Shown here: piece by piece, positions 1 through 12,905 of the stretch | Layout of the letters: every line of letters starts with the position of its first letter | Position numbering within the stretch: the stretch's first letter is position 1 | From: Metellina segmentata | Lineage: Eukaryota > Arthropoda > Arachnida > Araneae > Tetragnathidae | Assembly (NCBI GenBank): GCA_947359465.1 | Contig: OX375876.1 | Coordinates: forward strand, 87,574,184-87,638,183 | Length of the DNA stretch: 64,000 nt | Direction: 5' to 3' | The notes under the pieces: generated by a model | Told to the model about the DNA's origin: nothing | The model's input: only the letters and a program-made list of their open reading frames with translations | Databases searched by the model: none | Made by a program: the position numbers and the translations under genes

Positions 1-3000
1 TGGTAATGCCAAGGTAAAAAATCTTCAAGGAACTGTTTGAGCACATGCTCCTGAACATGCATACAAGTGACAGGAAAAGTAATACCTTAAGTAGAAGAAG
101 ACATTTCTTCTTACATGAATTTTTCAAATGTATTATAAGCTAATGGAGATTCCTAAAAACCATTGCCTTATCCTGATTTAGCACTTTTATTGTCACATTC
201 TTCTCATCACCTTGAAAATATTTTTTTTTCTCATAAACTTTAGTTTTTTGAAAATATGTTGTTCCTTGTTTAATCTAAGTATTAAGATAATGTATCTTTT
301 ACGTTGTTTTAACACTTAGATTTTAAATTATTAAAATAAAATTATAGGTCACATTGTTTTATAAAGTATAATGGCTTATTTAGAGTTGGAATATTCATCT
401 CAACTTCTTGAACTTATAGTATTATCCTTGTAAGTCCACCATCTTATATATTTATGAAGCAGCAAAAACTTTACCTATAACCTCTAGCACAGCCGTCGTT
501 CCCTTAGAACTGTGGAAGCAAGATTTAGTATGGAACCTTATGCAAGAAGTTAGATCAAATTTTAATCAAACTCGGATTAACTGAAAACATTAAAAGCTGT
601 CATGATCCGAACAATCGGAAGAAGATAAAACACAAGCATGTGAAGCAAACAAAGCTCAAAAAGCTGTTCGCTTACGCAACAAAACTGCAGTGGAAGCAAG
701 TGAGACTTGATTAATCTTAAGCAGCCAACATTCTTGGGCTTAACCTGTTGGTAAAGCTAGTATATTGTAAAATGAAAAAGACCAAAATATTTTCTTTTCT
801 TTCTCTATAAAAATATCCCATCTTATATCCCATCCCACCTTATTTATACTATCATTACTGTCACGGCAACTTGAAAGTAGTTAAAAATCTTAAGCAAAAA
901 AGTGATACCTCAGGAAAATCATCAGTAAATCAGCGCAACACTATTCTCTCCTCCAGGTTATGAGATATAAATATCTTTGATCCTGTTATTTTTTGTTTCC
1001 TCTCTGAATTCCTCAACCTAAGGGCACTATAAGGATCACAAATCATCACAAGACCATCGTTGAGAGAGGGGCGCTCGTTTTTCATCCACTTTGCAAAGAG
1101 TACGGTGCCGCCCCATCACCGTCCTGCTGATGGTAAAAATAGACGACCTGGAATTTTCCTCTTTATAAGGATAAATGTGGTATTCGTTTGAGACCTTAGA
1201 TAAATGCGTGGAGAGATACTATAGAAGGCATCCATGAAACAATATATTGGCATGGAAGAAGCAAAAATTTCCAAGGACTTAAAAGCGAATATTGTTTAAT
1301 TTTAGTGGTCTTATATAGGTATTTATGCACATCATTATTATGTTTCCATTTTTTATTGCCTATTTTTTTATACTTATCTGAGGAAGTGCGGGAATTCGTC
1401 GGGGAAAGAGTTTTTATGGTCTCTGTGTTGAGGTATAGTGTGGCTTTGATAAGTAGCAGATGTTCTTGTGGAAGTAAGTTGATAGGTAGTGAGAGTGCTA
1501 GGGAATAGGACTGACATAAGTAAACACACGAATGTCCATCGCCATGGATGATTTTCTTCTACAACAACTCGTACTCACTGCTATTGCTTCCGGCACCGCA
1601 TTTCAACCTATCAACAAATTTAACGAAAAGACCCGTTTAATACGATATGAAACCACTCGAATGCTATCTCAGAGAATGAACGCAAACGTTTTAATTTTAA
1701 GAAAGTACAGAAAAGCGACCAACTTCGAACATTGCAATTGGAAATCCCGAAGGAAGTCTTTAATATCAGGCTGTGAGCTCTCTTTATCCTTAGTGGCATA
1801 AACATTTTCTAGTCTCTCTCTTCATCTGCGTGTTTTCTAACTCATAACATATCACCACTTTATAATAACAAACACATATCCACTTGGTATTAACTATCTT
1901 ATTGATAAATGTATTATTATTTCCAATGGTAAAGCTGATGCAGATTTGTATGTTGTTGCTACTTGTTCCTTAAGGTCTAGCTAACATCTACACCAGGCAC
2001 ACTCAAAAGTCCAACACTAGATCAGGACTTTCACATGAAGAAGCTCCATTGCCAGATATACCACTGGACAAAAGACTTGTTTAGGCTTGTTTAATGTTAG
2101 TTATGAACTAAAGACTGAACAAAAGTCTTGAATTTCTCGAGTTCGATAATGCCGTCAAAGTCTCTGATGTGAACTCCTCCACCGGTACAAATTTATATAA
2201 GGTTCACGCACCAAAAAATACTCTTTTCCAAGAAAACTTGGTATTTATGGGAATTGGTAACAAAGGGATAAGATGAGGGATTTTTTTTTACATACAATTC
2301 ATGGTTTACTTAATTAATTAGGCATGAATAGGTGTATCTTAAATCTGATCCATCTTGAATGAAGCGAAACGTTATTATTTTGTTACAAATGAAATACACT
2401 TTGCTTGTAGTTCGTGAATGACGTCATAAGAATGACTTCTTACCAAAAAGTGTTTACTGAACAGGCGCTTCAATTTGTAAATTTCATCTCTTGTTAAAAT
2501 TGAGAAGACTAATATAAAAAAAAACGTTGTATGGCGATGTCTAGTCATTTTGATTATTTTATGTCGAAAAATAAGTATGGTGAACTGGACAGACATTCAT
2601 AATAATGAACTTGGGCCACGACAAAAAACAAAATTATGATTAATCAGCTCTGCATATTAAACAAAAGGAATTGGAGGAGGTACTTTTCAGATTTTCTTAT
2701 GTCAATTCTAGTCGTATATTGCAATATACTTGATCAAGATACATACGAATATCAAAATTGTGAAGGAAGCAGAAAGCTGCTTATTTTTTAGAACATCCTA
2801 TTTTTGTGATGTACCTCAAAATATATCATGATTATAATGATTTATTTGCGTGTTGTATATCAATAAATCATGTCTCATATATTAAAATAATTCTACTAGG
2901 TCGTATTTATGTAATAAATTTTCATCTATGACGTTGTGACTAAAGAACCTAAACTCAATATTCATTAATTTAAGTGCAAAAGTTTGATAAAATACTGATC

Positions 3001-3400
3001 AATACCACTAAATAAATCACTCCTGTTATTATTTTGGTTCTTTCCAATCTGATCCTGTTTTAAATTTGACTTAGAAAAATTTACTTATTTTGTTGAAAAG
3101 TTGTTAGTCTTACATCACAATTCAATTTTTGAACGGTTATCAAAACTAAACTGTGTCATTGAAAGTCCCCGTCACAAGATCACGAACTCAGTCGTATTTA
3201 CAAGCATGCCTTAAATTCCTTTAAAATATTCGATACACGTTAGAATACGTTAGAAGTAATTTTGTTTCCCAGATTATTCAGTTTCAGGTTATATCTCAGG
3301 AACTCGTATTCGATTTTTCGTTAATTGGTTTCCTTAAGCAATTCTTACCACCCTCATAGTGGTTTATCTTTGCGTCAAAAACTGCCCTGTAGTTGCCAGC
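1..3400. other. No recognised feature
   Basis: AT-rich sequence. The open frames (for example 1305-1508, 1532-1801 +, 2375-2596 −) are short, match no family I know and lack splice context. Nothing repeated elsewhere in the window was seen. Confidence 0.5.
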
Positions 3401-3419
3401 ATATATCTCTGTATTAAAA

Positions 3420-4250
3420 ATAAGTTACCGCTGCCGCCGTCGCAGGATTAAAAACTCGCTTGATTCTTAGACGGTTTCCCGAGAAAGTACGGATCAGAAA
3501 ATTACGAAATTAACACGGTTTGTTCAAAACTGTTCAGGGAACCAGACGGAGAAGATTTTTTCCCGATGCGGCTATTAGTTTAGGGTGCATTAAGTGTCAA
3601 GGTCGAAAAAAGCGAAATTTCTACCGCGAGTGAGCAAAAGAAGTACAAATTTTAAGTCTTCAGCCATGAATTTTTTTAGAATGCCTCTAAACGTAAATTT
3701 TTGCTCCACACCGAGTTTTTTAAGAAATTTCAGTTAGGTTCATGATAATATCTTTTGAAATTCGGGACATTTTCGTTAGTTTTTGTTATAACTGTCATAT
3801 CTAAGCTTAATACTATTAATTTTTAAATTTGAAAACATCAGTGGAAACCTTAGAATTTACTCTTTTTTGAGGTACAATTATTTTTAAAATTGGTTCATAA
3901 ATAAATTCGATGCGATCAAAATATAGTCATGCAAATTTAGTATTTTTTGATCGCGGAGCGAAAGCGTACTTTTTTCTTCACGGAAATGAAGGTTACATTT
4001 CCAACTAACGGCTTTGCCAGATATCAAATTTATCGCATCAATAATCGTTGTCGAGCGTAGGTGAGCTGGGGAGCTCCCAGTCATACTCGAGACGGTTATG
4101 GCTAGGGGAGGACTGCGAATTATTAAGGTAGTTTCGCCGCGCATGAGATTGACTCTGCGAAAGGAGTGTTGGTTTGCGCAGCAATCCCCGGAGTATGGCA
4201 AGCAGGGGGCTGAGCTCACTAGGGATGTAAAAACCTGTTCCAAACTGTCA
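3420..4250 (+). repeat. Interspersed repeat R, copy 1
   Basis: Matches the inverse of 61026-61560: GGATTAAAAACTCGCTTGAT, GACGGTTTCCCGAGAAAGTA, TTAAGTGTCAAGGTCGAAAA, and GGTTCATAAATAAATTCGAT in the same order. It ends near a GGGGAGCTCCC hairpin at about 4070. Possibly Helitron-derived. The gene-like frames across 3884-4289 have no recognisable product. Confidence 0.6.
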
Positions 4251-4673
4251 CCGGTTCTGAGAAAGGAACAATTGTTTTTTTCTGTTTAGATCTTTACTCC
4301 TACTTTGAGTAATAGAGCAGTTTTATCTCTACGAGATGTCTTTTCATTCGAAAAATCGACCAGATCTAGATAGACAAGACATATCGTCGAAATCAGTTGG
4401 ATGGTTAATGACGGAACAACGTACATGAGATTAATGTGACCGAATAACTTAAATCGACTGCGGAACGACAAATGTGGACATCGATCAACTATGTGTAATC
4501 AATTAGTTGAATATATCACAAATCAAAATGAGAAGATTAACTAAAAAAAAGTATAAATCTAAACAAATTTATCATCTTGTTGCGAAACGAAACCATTTGA
4601 AATTGTAAACCATGCAAACAATATCAAAAAGATGTAATCCATGTAAAGTACGAATATAAATATATCCATACTA

Positions 4674-5127
4674 GGGGGCTCCCTAACCCCCGGAGGATCC
4701 AACACACTAACAATCCTAATTGGTTCGCTGTTTGAACCTTGCTCGCTTCGCTCTCATTAATGAAAACGTATGTCCTAGCAGAAGGTATTGTTTACAAAAT
4801 TTGATATTCCAAATAAATATTTTTAAAATATAAATTTGCTGTACTGCAGAAAAGTTGTACAGTACCCCTGGAATCAGAACTCGAACATTTTGGAATTAAA
4901 ATGAAAACTTTGAGCAAATTTTGTGCTCTGCATTGGAAATAGTTTACCCAGTGTATTGTTTGTAAGATCCAACAACTCGACTAATATTAATTTATTTTAA
5001 ATAAAATTTCATCCTATAACGCTATAAATTTAATTGAGGCGCGAGGCTCCGTAGTAAACAAACAATTGTACATTGTCGCCAAAACGATAATAAGTAACGT
5101 CTTTTTTGTGTGCCACGTAAGAGTATT
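4674..5127 (-). mobile_element. Helitron-like non-autonomous repeat, copy 1
   Basis: On the minus strand it starts CTCTTACGTGGCACAC and ends GGGAGCCCCCTAG followed by T. Internal landmarks shared with the copies at 5143 and 41767: GAGGCGCGAGG, TTTGAGCAAATT, TGTCCTAGCAG, CGCTTCGCTC. CTAG|T ends fit a Helitron; the 5' end is not flanked by a clean A. Confidence 0.5.
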
Positions 5128-5142
5128 ATATATATACTAGGA

Positions 5143-5667
5143 GATGCTACTAGAGGATACTACTGCTCGCTAACGCTCACCAACCCTCATTGATTCGCTG
5201 CGCGAACTTTGATTGCTTCGCTCGCATTAATGAAGACATGTGTCCTAGCAGAGATTTATTACAAAATATGATATTCCAAAAAAAAAAATTTTTAAATATA
5301 AATTTGTGAAATTACAGAAAAGTTATACAGTAAATAGTACCTCTAGAATCAGCAAGAACAATTTGGAATTCAAATGAAAACTTTGAGCAAATTGTGACTC
5401 GAAATGCGAGCGCTGCTTTGGAAACCGAATACCTAGCATAATGTTTGTGTGTACATTTCCACCGCACTCGAGCTCCCATATACATTTTCATTGAGTTTGT
5501 TGAAAGTTGTTGTGCAAGCGTCTTGTTGAACTATAATTGTTGGCCCTGAAAATGGCCGTTAACGCTATAAATTTAATTGAGGCGCAAGGCTTCGTGGTAA
5601 ACAAAAATCGTACAGTGTTGCCAATTAGCGTTAACAAATAACGTCTCTTTGGGTGCCACGTAAGAGA
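5143..5667 (-). mobile_element. Helitron-like non-autonomous repeat, copy 2 (tandem with copy 1)
   Basis: Same landmarks as 4674-5127, separated from it by about 15 AT-rich bases. It has an extra segment (AATGCGAGCGCTGCTTTGG through GGCCCTGAAAATGGCC) that copy 1 lacks and the 41767 copy has. The minus-strand end is CTCCTAG followed by T. Confidence 0.5.
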
Positions 5668-5669
5668 AT

Positions 5670-5702
5670 TATATATATATATATATATAAAGAGAGAGAT
5701 AG
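5670..5702. repeat. AT/GA microsatellite
   Basis: ATATAT run followed by AGAGAGAGATAGA at the junction of a Helitron-like copy and a SINE. Confidence 0.85.
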
Positions 5703-5714
5703 ATCGTTAGATCA

Positions 5715-5843
5715 TAATCTGACCGTGGCTCAAAATAACGTGAAATCCTCAGCTCTTTTTATTGGGGATTGATCCCGGACAGTCGCCAATAGCCCGTTGT
5801 GATGCTTTAGTGCGACGTTAACTAAAATACCCACCTACCTACC
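5715..5843 (+). repeat. SINE family 1 (tRNA-headed, ACCTACC-tailed), 3' part
   Basis: Consensus order seen: ATCTGACCGTGGCTCAAAAT, GGGGATTGATCC, AATAGCCCGTTGTG, GCGACGTTAACT, ACCTACCTACC tail. The tRNA head is missing. Followed by AT and GA microsatellite. Confidence 0.75.
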
Positions 5844-6235
5844 ATATATTGTTAGAAACGAAATTATGTAACTTACAAGAGGACGCTAACTGTCGGTCAG
5901 CAAAATTTAAAAAAAAATTATGTAGGATTATACTCCCTAAGAAGAAATACAATTGCCGAGACAGGAAACATCTAGGATCAGTCTTCAAGAAACATCGGTT
6001 TTAAAAATACACTAAATGGGAATTCGCGTTTGATTTACTTTGATTCACCCAAAATAAAATGAAATAAAAAACGGTGGCAGATTCCACAAAAACTTCACAC
6101 AATGCCGTGAGGAAATAATGAGGGAGATACCTTGAAAAGAAAATTAGTTTGAAAATATGTGCGATGCTTCGTAAATGAGCTGTTGGCTTCCTGGAACAGA
6201 GGAAGGTAGGTGAATTTGTGTCGCACTGGAGAAAA

Positions 6236-6465
6236 ACGAAAAAGCAAAGATCCGAGGACAACACTTCGTTCCTAATTTTGAACAACGGCCGAATGACGAG
6301 GTCAACATCTGAGCCGGCACCTCACCACCACGCCAACGTGAAGATATTTAAGACCACGACAGATTTAATGTGCACCTGCCCCCATGTATACGACTGTCTT
6401 TAGTTGGGAGAGTCGTGGATAAGGAACCTGAGGGTTGCGAGTTCGAGATTAGATTCAACCAGACT
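6236..6465 (-). repeat. SINE family 1, rearranged copy
   Basis: The body (AGGTCAACATCTGAGCCGGC, CGCCAACGTGAAGATATTTA, GATTTAATGTGCACC) lies in the orientation of a minus-strand SINE. The head segment at about 6410-6465 (GAGGGTTGCGAGTTCGAGAT) is inverted relative to it. Confidence 0.65.
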
Positions 6466-6469
6466 ACCA

Positions 6470-6600
6470 TGTAAAATCATCAAATAAACATCTGCAGTGA
6501 GCTGCACAAATAAAAAACATGAATGAGAGTTGTAATCGAACCCACGACAGTAACATGACAATCGGATGTACTTCTACAGAACTGCTCTGCCTACTCAAAA
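6470..6600 (-). repeat. tRNA-derived SINE, different family
   Basis: The minus strand shows a tRNA-like internal promoter: TAGGCAGAGCAG (6582-6593, A box) and GGGTTCGATTAC (6532-6543, B box) about 40 bases apart, then GAACTCTCATTC-like body. It does not fold as a functional tRNA. Confidence 0.5.
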
Positions 6601-6895
6601 TTCTTGAAACATATTTTTAAAATCGATATTTCTCGAAAATGGCTGAGCGTTGCGTTTTGCCCCTTGACACTTTTTATTCCTCTAGTGGATCGTTACATGG
6701 ATAAAAATTCATTCCGGGGAACGCCGAGTTCCCACCTTCTTTTGTCACTCAAAATGTGTTAATCAGATGAAAGGATTAAATTTCGCGAAAGTCATCCAAA
6801 ATGTTCTGTTTCCAAATGTTACTTTATTTTTTCACTTAAGTCACGAATCCTCCGAACGGTTTCAAAGAGGTATTTTTTCTATGATCTGACCAGTT

Positions 6896-7345
6896 TTGCT
6901 GATGACGAGATATATCGTCATGAAGATATTGCCGTTTTTTTCGACGACGACGAGATCAAGATTTGATCAGTTTTTTTCGATGATGATGTATCTTGTCCAT
7001 CAAGATCTCCTCAGGTTTTCTAATGATGAGGTATCTTGCCTATCAAGATCTTGTCAGTTTTGCTTATGATGAGGTATCGTGTCGTTAAAGATCTCTTTAG
7101 TTTTTCTAATGACGAGGTATCTTGTCCATCAAGATCTCCTCAGGTTTTCTAATGATGAGGTATCTTGTCCATCAAGATCTCCTTAGTTTTGCTAAAGATG
7201 AGGTATATTGTTCATCAAGATCTGCTCAGTTTTTCTACTGATGACATATCTTGTCCATCAATATCTTCTCAGTTTTGCTAATGATGAGGTATCGTGTCCA
7301 TCAAGATGTCAGTTTTGCTAATGACGAGATACCTCGTCGTGACAA
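6896..7345. repeat. 44-bp tandem array, about ten units
   Basis: Unit close to GATGAGGTATCTTGTCCATC then AAGATCTCCTCAGTTTTGCTAAT. Each unit has a small dyad ATCTTG-tccat-CAAGAT. Central units are most alike and both ends are more diverged, as for an array decaying from the edges. Confidence 0.9.
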
Positions 7346-7415
7346 CTGCAGGAGGGTAAAATATTTATAAAAACAGTCTCGCTCGCGTTTTCACTAAATT
7401 ACGTTAAGTGTAAAG

Positions 7416-7726
7416 AAGGTAGGTAGTTAACAAATGTAAAATTGGCAGCAACACAAGATCTAATGGAGACAGTTTGAGATCAATGCCGGAGGGAAAGATC
7501 CAATGTTAACGCCTCGTAATTAGGAACCACGGTCAGATGACGACTATTAAGAAAGAAGCTAACACCTGAGTTGGCACCCCACTCTCTAAACTACGCCAAC
7601 GTGAGGATATTGAGTCCAACACAGATTTAGCGTTCTTCAGCCCAAGGTCTTTCGTTGAATCGAATCTCGAACTCGCAACACTCCGGTTGACAATTGTTTG
7701 CTCTTTCAACTCGGCTACCGCGCCCC
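7416..7726 (-). repeat. SINE family 1, near full length
   Basis: From the tail complement GGTAGGTAGTTAA at 7418 through GATCAATGCCGGAGGGAAAG, CCACGGTCAGATGACG, ACGCCAACGTGAGGATATTG, to the head (B box as CGAATCTCGAACTCGC, A box complement CAACTCGGCTACCGCG). Confidence 0.8.
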
Positions 7727-8489
7727 TATGTGTAAGAAGTGTGAGGGTTATATTTGTTTGTTTGAAATAGAAATGAACGAGGAAAAACCACTACCTAAAC
7801 TAACAGCCACGGGATAGTAAATTGAAACATATTGAAAATTAACCAGTTTCCTGTCGCTCTTAAAAACAATAACAAAGAAACAGCGTCAGACGTGACCTAT
7901 TCTCCCCTTCCATCCATCCATCGAGATTCCTGTCCCCCATTCTATGTAGGAATTAAGTATTTCAGTCACTTTTCTCACTCCTGCCGTACCTGAAAGAGGA
8001 AGACGTGGTGAAAAAAATACTCCCGTAGAGGAGGGGGGGGGGGCGGGATGTTTCAAGGAAAAGAGAAGAAGCCCACACACAGGGAAAAAGAAAAGGAGTA
8101 AAAGGTTGCTGAACTAAATGCCGACGAAATTCAGTTTCCTTAATTTCATTTGATTCCCGTCTTCATCTTTTAGCTGGCCGACATCCAAGGTGCGAAAAGC
8201 ATAGCGATGGATCAATGATAGAGTTGCAACGAAGATGAATTGCCGCTTCCCGTTTTGTGAGAAGAGAAACTTGGGATACTGCCAACATAGCTATGTGTCT
8301 CTATTGGGAATATAAACGGTAAATAGAGAAGAGGAAAAGAAGAAATATGTGACATAATAGTTCCCGTGGAGTTTCTTTTCTTTCCTTGCATCCTCTGTGG
8401 AACGCCAGCGGGACACAGATGGACTGTAGAGAATTATGCTTTTTGTGTGTTGGGTATGTGTAGCGAATGGATTCTGCCTTTTCGTTGTG

Positions 8490-10510
8490 TGTTTCGTCTT
8501 GGTTCTGATTACAGCCTTCTTCTCCTTGTTAGAGAGATGCTTTACTATAAATCTCAAATGTTATTTAGGTCTGACAGTAATATGACTGCAAGGAGGTTCG
8601 CGCTAGGTTTGGTTTGAGCTCTCTTTGATCATTTTGGGATTCGCGACAGAAATTGTTCAGCAACATTTGCCTGTCATTATCAACATTGGATTGGCATTGG
8701 ATTATCATTACTTGACATTGGATTGGCCTACTTGTTTGTCTTTGAGTACTCAGGGTCACATTTGAATGAAACGAGATTTGATTATAGGATCCTCACCCAT
8801 TTTGCACTTGTGAGAGAGATGCTATTTTATAAATCTGGAATTGTTCAGCAGTATTTACCTGTCATTATCAACATTGGATTTGCATTAGATTATCATTACT
8901 TAACATTGGATTTGTATTGGATTATCATTACTTAACATTGGATTTGTATTGGATTATCATTACTTAACATTGGATTTGCTTACCTGTTTGTCTTTGAGTG
9001 CTCAGGATCCCATTTGAATGAAATGAGATTTGATTATAGGATCCTCACCCATTTTGCACTTGTTAGAGAGATGCTAATTTATAAATCTGGAATTGTTCAG
9101 CAACATTTGCCTGTCATTATCAACATTGGATTTGCATTGGATTATCATTACTTAACATTGGATTTGCTTACCTGTTTGTCTTTCAGTACTCAGGGTCACA
9201 TTTGAATGAAATGAGATTTGACTATAGCATCCTCCCCATTTACCCCTTGTTAGAGAGATGCTACTTTATAAATCTGGAATTGTTCAGCAACATTTGCCTG
9301 TCATTATCAACATTGGATTATCATTACTTAACATTGGATTTGCATTGGATTATCATTACTTAACATTGGATTTGCTTACCTGTTTGTCTTTGAGTACTCA
9401 GGGTCACATTTGAATGAAATGAGATTTGATTATAGCATCCTCCCCATTTACCCCTTGTTAGAGAGATGCTAATTTATAAATCTGGAATTGTTCAGCAACA
9501 TTTGCCTGTCATTATCAACATTGGATTTGCATTGGATTATCATTACTTAACATTGGATTTGCTTACCTGTTTGTCTTTCAGTACTCAGGGTCACATTTGA
9601 ATGAAATGAGATTTGATTATAGAATCCTCCCCATTTGCCCCTTGTTAGAGAGAAGCTACTTTATATAAATCTGGACTGTTATTTAGATTCGAAAATGACA
9701 TGACGACGACTTGAAGTTTCATGCTAGGTTTTGTCTTTTCGGGTTTCATGTCTAAAATTTTGCATTACTTAACATTGGATTTGCTTACCTGTTTGTCTTT
9801 CAGTACTGAAATGAGATTTGATTATAGAATCCTCCCCATTTGCCCCTTGTTAGAGAGAAGCTACTTTATATAAATCTGGACTGTTATTTAGATTCGAAAA
9901 TTACATGACGACGACTTGAAGTTTCATGCTAGGTTTTGTCTTTTCGGGTTTCATGTCTAAAATTTTGCATTACTTAACATTGGATTTGCTTACCTGTTTG
10001 TCTTTCAGTACTCAGGGTCACATTTGAATGAAATGAGATTTGATTATAGAATCCTCCCCATTTGCCCCTTGTTAGAGAGAAGCTACTTTATATAAATCTG
10101 GACTGTTATTTAGATTCGAAAATTACATGACGACGACTTGAAGTTTCATGCTAGGTTTTGTCTTTTCGGGTTTCATGTCTAAAATTTTGCCATCCTGTCA
10201 CTTTATAAAGGATTTACCTACTTGTTTGTCTTTTACAGAGTCACAGGCTATTGAAAGAAATGAGTTTTGATTACAGCCTCTTTCCCATTCGCCCCTTGTT
10301 AGAGAAAGGCTACTTTATAAATCTGGAATGTTATTTTAATTTGACAATATGACGACTGCTTGAATTTTCCGCTAGGTTTTCTCTCTACGGTCATTTCTAG
10401 TTTCATGCCAGAAATTGTTCATCACAACATTTGCCTATCCATTAATGTTAGATTTGCCTACTTGTTTGGCTCTGGATACAGGTTCCCACTTAAATGAGGT
10501 GAAAATTTTT
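8490..10510. repeat. Satellite-like tandem array, about nine units of 186-281 bp
   Basis: The TTAGAGAGATGCT anchor recurs at about 8531, 8811, 9065, 9252, 9460, 9646, 9852, 10072 and 10301. Unit parts: ATTGTTCAGCAACATTTGCC, ACATTGGATTTGC, ACCTGTTTGTCTTTGAGTAC, CACATTTGAATGAAATGAG, CTCCCCATTTGCCCC. Inside units a roughly 33-bp sub-repeat (TTGGATTATCATTACTTAAC) varies in number, explaining the length differences. The small open frames here are repeat artefacts. Confidence 0.9.
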
Positions 10511-10519
10511 TTTTTTTCA

Positions 10520-12700
10520 GAGACCTCTGCAGTTTTACTATTGAAGATAGCTTGAGGCATACGTGTCTATATATTAGTATCAATAAATACTTAAGTCTGT
10601 ATAAGAAAATATAGCAATTTTCTGAAGTAGATAAAATACCAATCTGAAAACCTTTCTAGGGCAGCATTTGCTCATCAGTTAACATTAGATCGCTCTATTT
10701 GCCTCTGGATACAAGGCAATCTTTCTTGTTATTCTTTTTATCTGTCTTGAAAAAGATATATAGAAAGAATCTGTTTCGGGGGTCACGAGTAGTTTCCCTA
10801 ATATGTATTTAGATAACTACAAATACATATGTCTGATTAGTATAAGAAACTCAAAATGTCATTCTTAAATACTTGCCAGAATACCATAATATCTAAGACT
10901 CACTCTGGACCTAGATACGCAATAGGATTGTAAAAGAATTTTTAAGGCACTGAAGAATGTAAAAAAAATTTTCTTAGTGTATGGGTCTCTACAAAAACTA
11001 GGTTGCTAATCATTGCTTAAAAATTTAACCACTTGAGTGACCTTATTTGGAGAGAATAAATTGTTTCGCAACAGTAAAAGTGTGTGACAGTTGAATAGAC
11101 TGAGTGAGACATTGTTTAATCCATCTTGAAAAATTAAGCTCATTAACGATTTCTTGGGTTGCAAGGGCCTTGAGATTGATGAACTTGGAATTACGCCACT
11201 GCAAGGTTTCAGAGCCACTGATTTATAGTTTCACTCGGATAATGAAAATGCCGCTAAGGAAAAAAGTATAACTCTATGAGTTATTCTTACACCTTCATGA
11301 TGTGCTGATTTTGATAGAGGTAGAAAAAATTTCAAAGATCTTTATTGCCCTTTACCTATCGCATTACCCATCAATCATATTTCAAGGAGCTGTATCTGAC
11401 GTGTAGATCTATCGTCCCAGCAAAAAACGTGACTTCTTCAATTTCAATTTCTCCACGAATGACCCTCGCAGTCTATTTAATAATTCCATTAAAGAATTGG
11501 TTGTAGGTGACAAATTGAAATGTATCGTGTGTTTTATGATTCATTGTAGCGAGAAATTAATGCATTTTCTTTGAAGATTGACAATCAAAAAAATATTAGA
11601 AACCACTTGGCAGTGTTGTCTCATAACTCGAAAGATCAAGTTTGACGTGATTAAAAATCACTGCTTAACAAGAAAATTTTTCCACAACAAACCTGTTATG
11701 ATAAATAAACATTTTTTTAAATTCTGTTTTATAGAATTTTGATATGAATCTTCAAGGTTACAAAAACGTGTCAAAGATTTTAACTGTTTTTACAGTTCAA
11801 AGTTATATAAATTGAAACTTCTTTGTAGCTTTGCGAACTAGTTTTTGTAAACCTGTGATAAATCCATCTGTTTTCTTTAGTTGCTTTTTCTTCTCGTTAA
11901 TTATAATGCGAGTTAGCATCGATAATTAACACTTTATTTACATGCTATGCAAACTAGAGAGCCTATCTTTATGCATATTTCCTTCACCTGTCTGTATTTT
12001 TCTGCCTCTGGCCCGTTTACGATAAATTTTATTACTTGACTTTTGAAATCTCAAACTTCGTCCTTCACGAATCAGCAAGGCGAAATTGTGAAGTTAACTT
12101 GTTGAGTTTGGTCGCCTGTTTTGAAATCTTTGCTCGATTGGCAGGAGGCCTTGGTTCCGAACGTGCAAGGAAGAAAATAGACTTCACAATAATGAGGCGC
12201 TGTGTTCTATTTCTTCGTTTCTGAACCCTTTTCAAAATACACATTGCATACCAGCAAGTAGGCTAAGTAAGCACAGGGAATGATATATTTGCAGTTCGTA
12301 AGTGGCGTTCTTCTACCTTGTTATGTGTTTATCAATCATCGGAATCGAATAAGAACTTGAGCAACTTGGAGCCAGGTCATTATTTTTTCCAACTGTTTGC
12401 CGTATTACTTATTCTAATTTTTAAACGAATGGTAAAACGGTCGATCTGTCAACTCAGCCTTTCCAAAGTATCCAAATGAGCTTGCAGAAAAGCGTTATTT
12501 AAATATTTCTGCACTCGAATGTATTTCTACATTCACACAAATTTATGCAGACACTAGATTTTGGATTACTTCTACCTCAAATCATGTACTTCAGCTTAGT
12601 GATTGCGAGATTCTCTTTGAGGTGTTCATGATCTATCATACTCTTGTTAGAGATTGGTCGAACATTACACATCAAGGTTTAACATAATTTGAAGTTTTCC
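10520..12700. other. No gene; probable old repeat debris
   Basis: 10520-10760 is the diverged margin of the satellite-like array. 10990-11225 has two hAT-like terminus motifs (GGTTGCTAATCATTG and GGTTTCAGAGCCACTG) but no matching partners. The rest shows nothing. Confidence 0.4.
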
Positions 12701-12708
12701 TTGCTGTG

Positions 12709-12905
12709 TTTTACCGTACTTCAGCGGACTTATCCGCTGCGCTAGAAACCAAAGTGTAGGCGGGGCATGTTAGATTCTTCCCTGGTGGTATTTCTCTCTT
12801 CTGTGTAAGAAAAACTTTTCTTCTGTAAGGATGTCCATTGTCTGTCTTGTGTTTGTCGCAGTTGGCCAAATATGACCGTTGGCCATAAAACTCCACACCA
12901 ATCAC
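12709..12905 (+). repeat. SINE family 2 (tail GTCATAAAACTCCACCA…), copy with degraded head
   Basis: GTCTGTCTTGTGTTTGTCGC, AGTTGGCCAAATATG, CATAAAACTCCACACCAATC in the same order as the copies at 48300 and 58975. Confidence 0.65.

Noticed and set aside
1532..1801. 89-codon frame as a transposase N-terminus
   Set aside because: No recognisable helix-turn-helix or catalytic motif and no inverted repeats around it.
6896..7345. CRISPR array
   Set aside because: Units are contiguous without unique spacers and the context is eukaryotic.
10999..11222. hAT element between GGTTGCTAATCATTG and CCACTG
   Set aside because: Both motifs point the same way, so they cannot be the two ends of one element.
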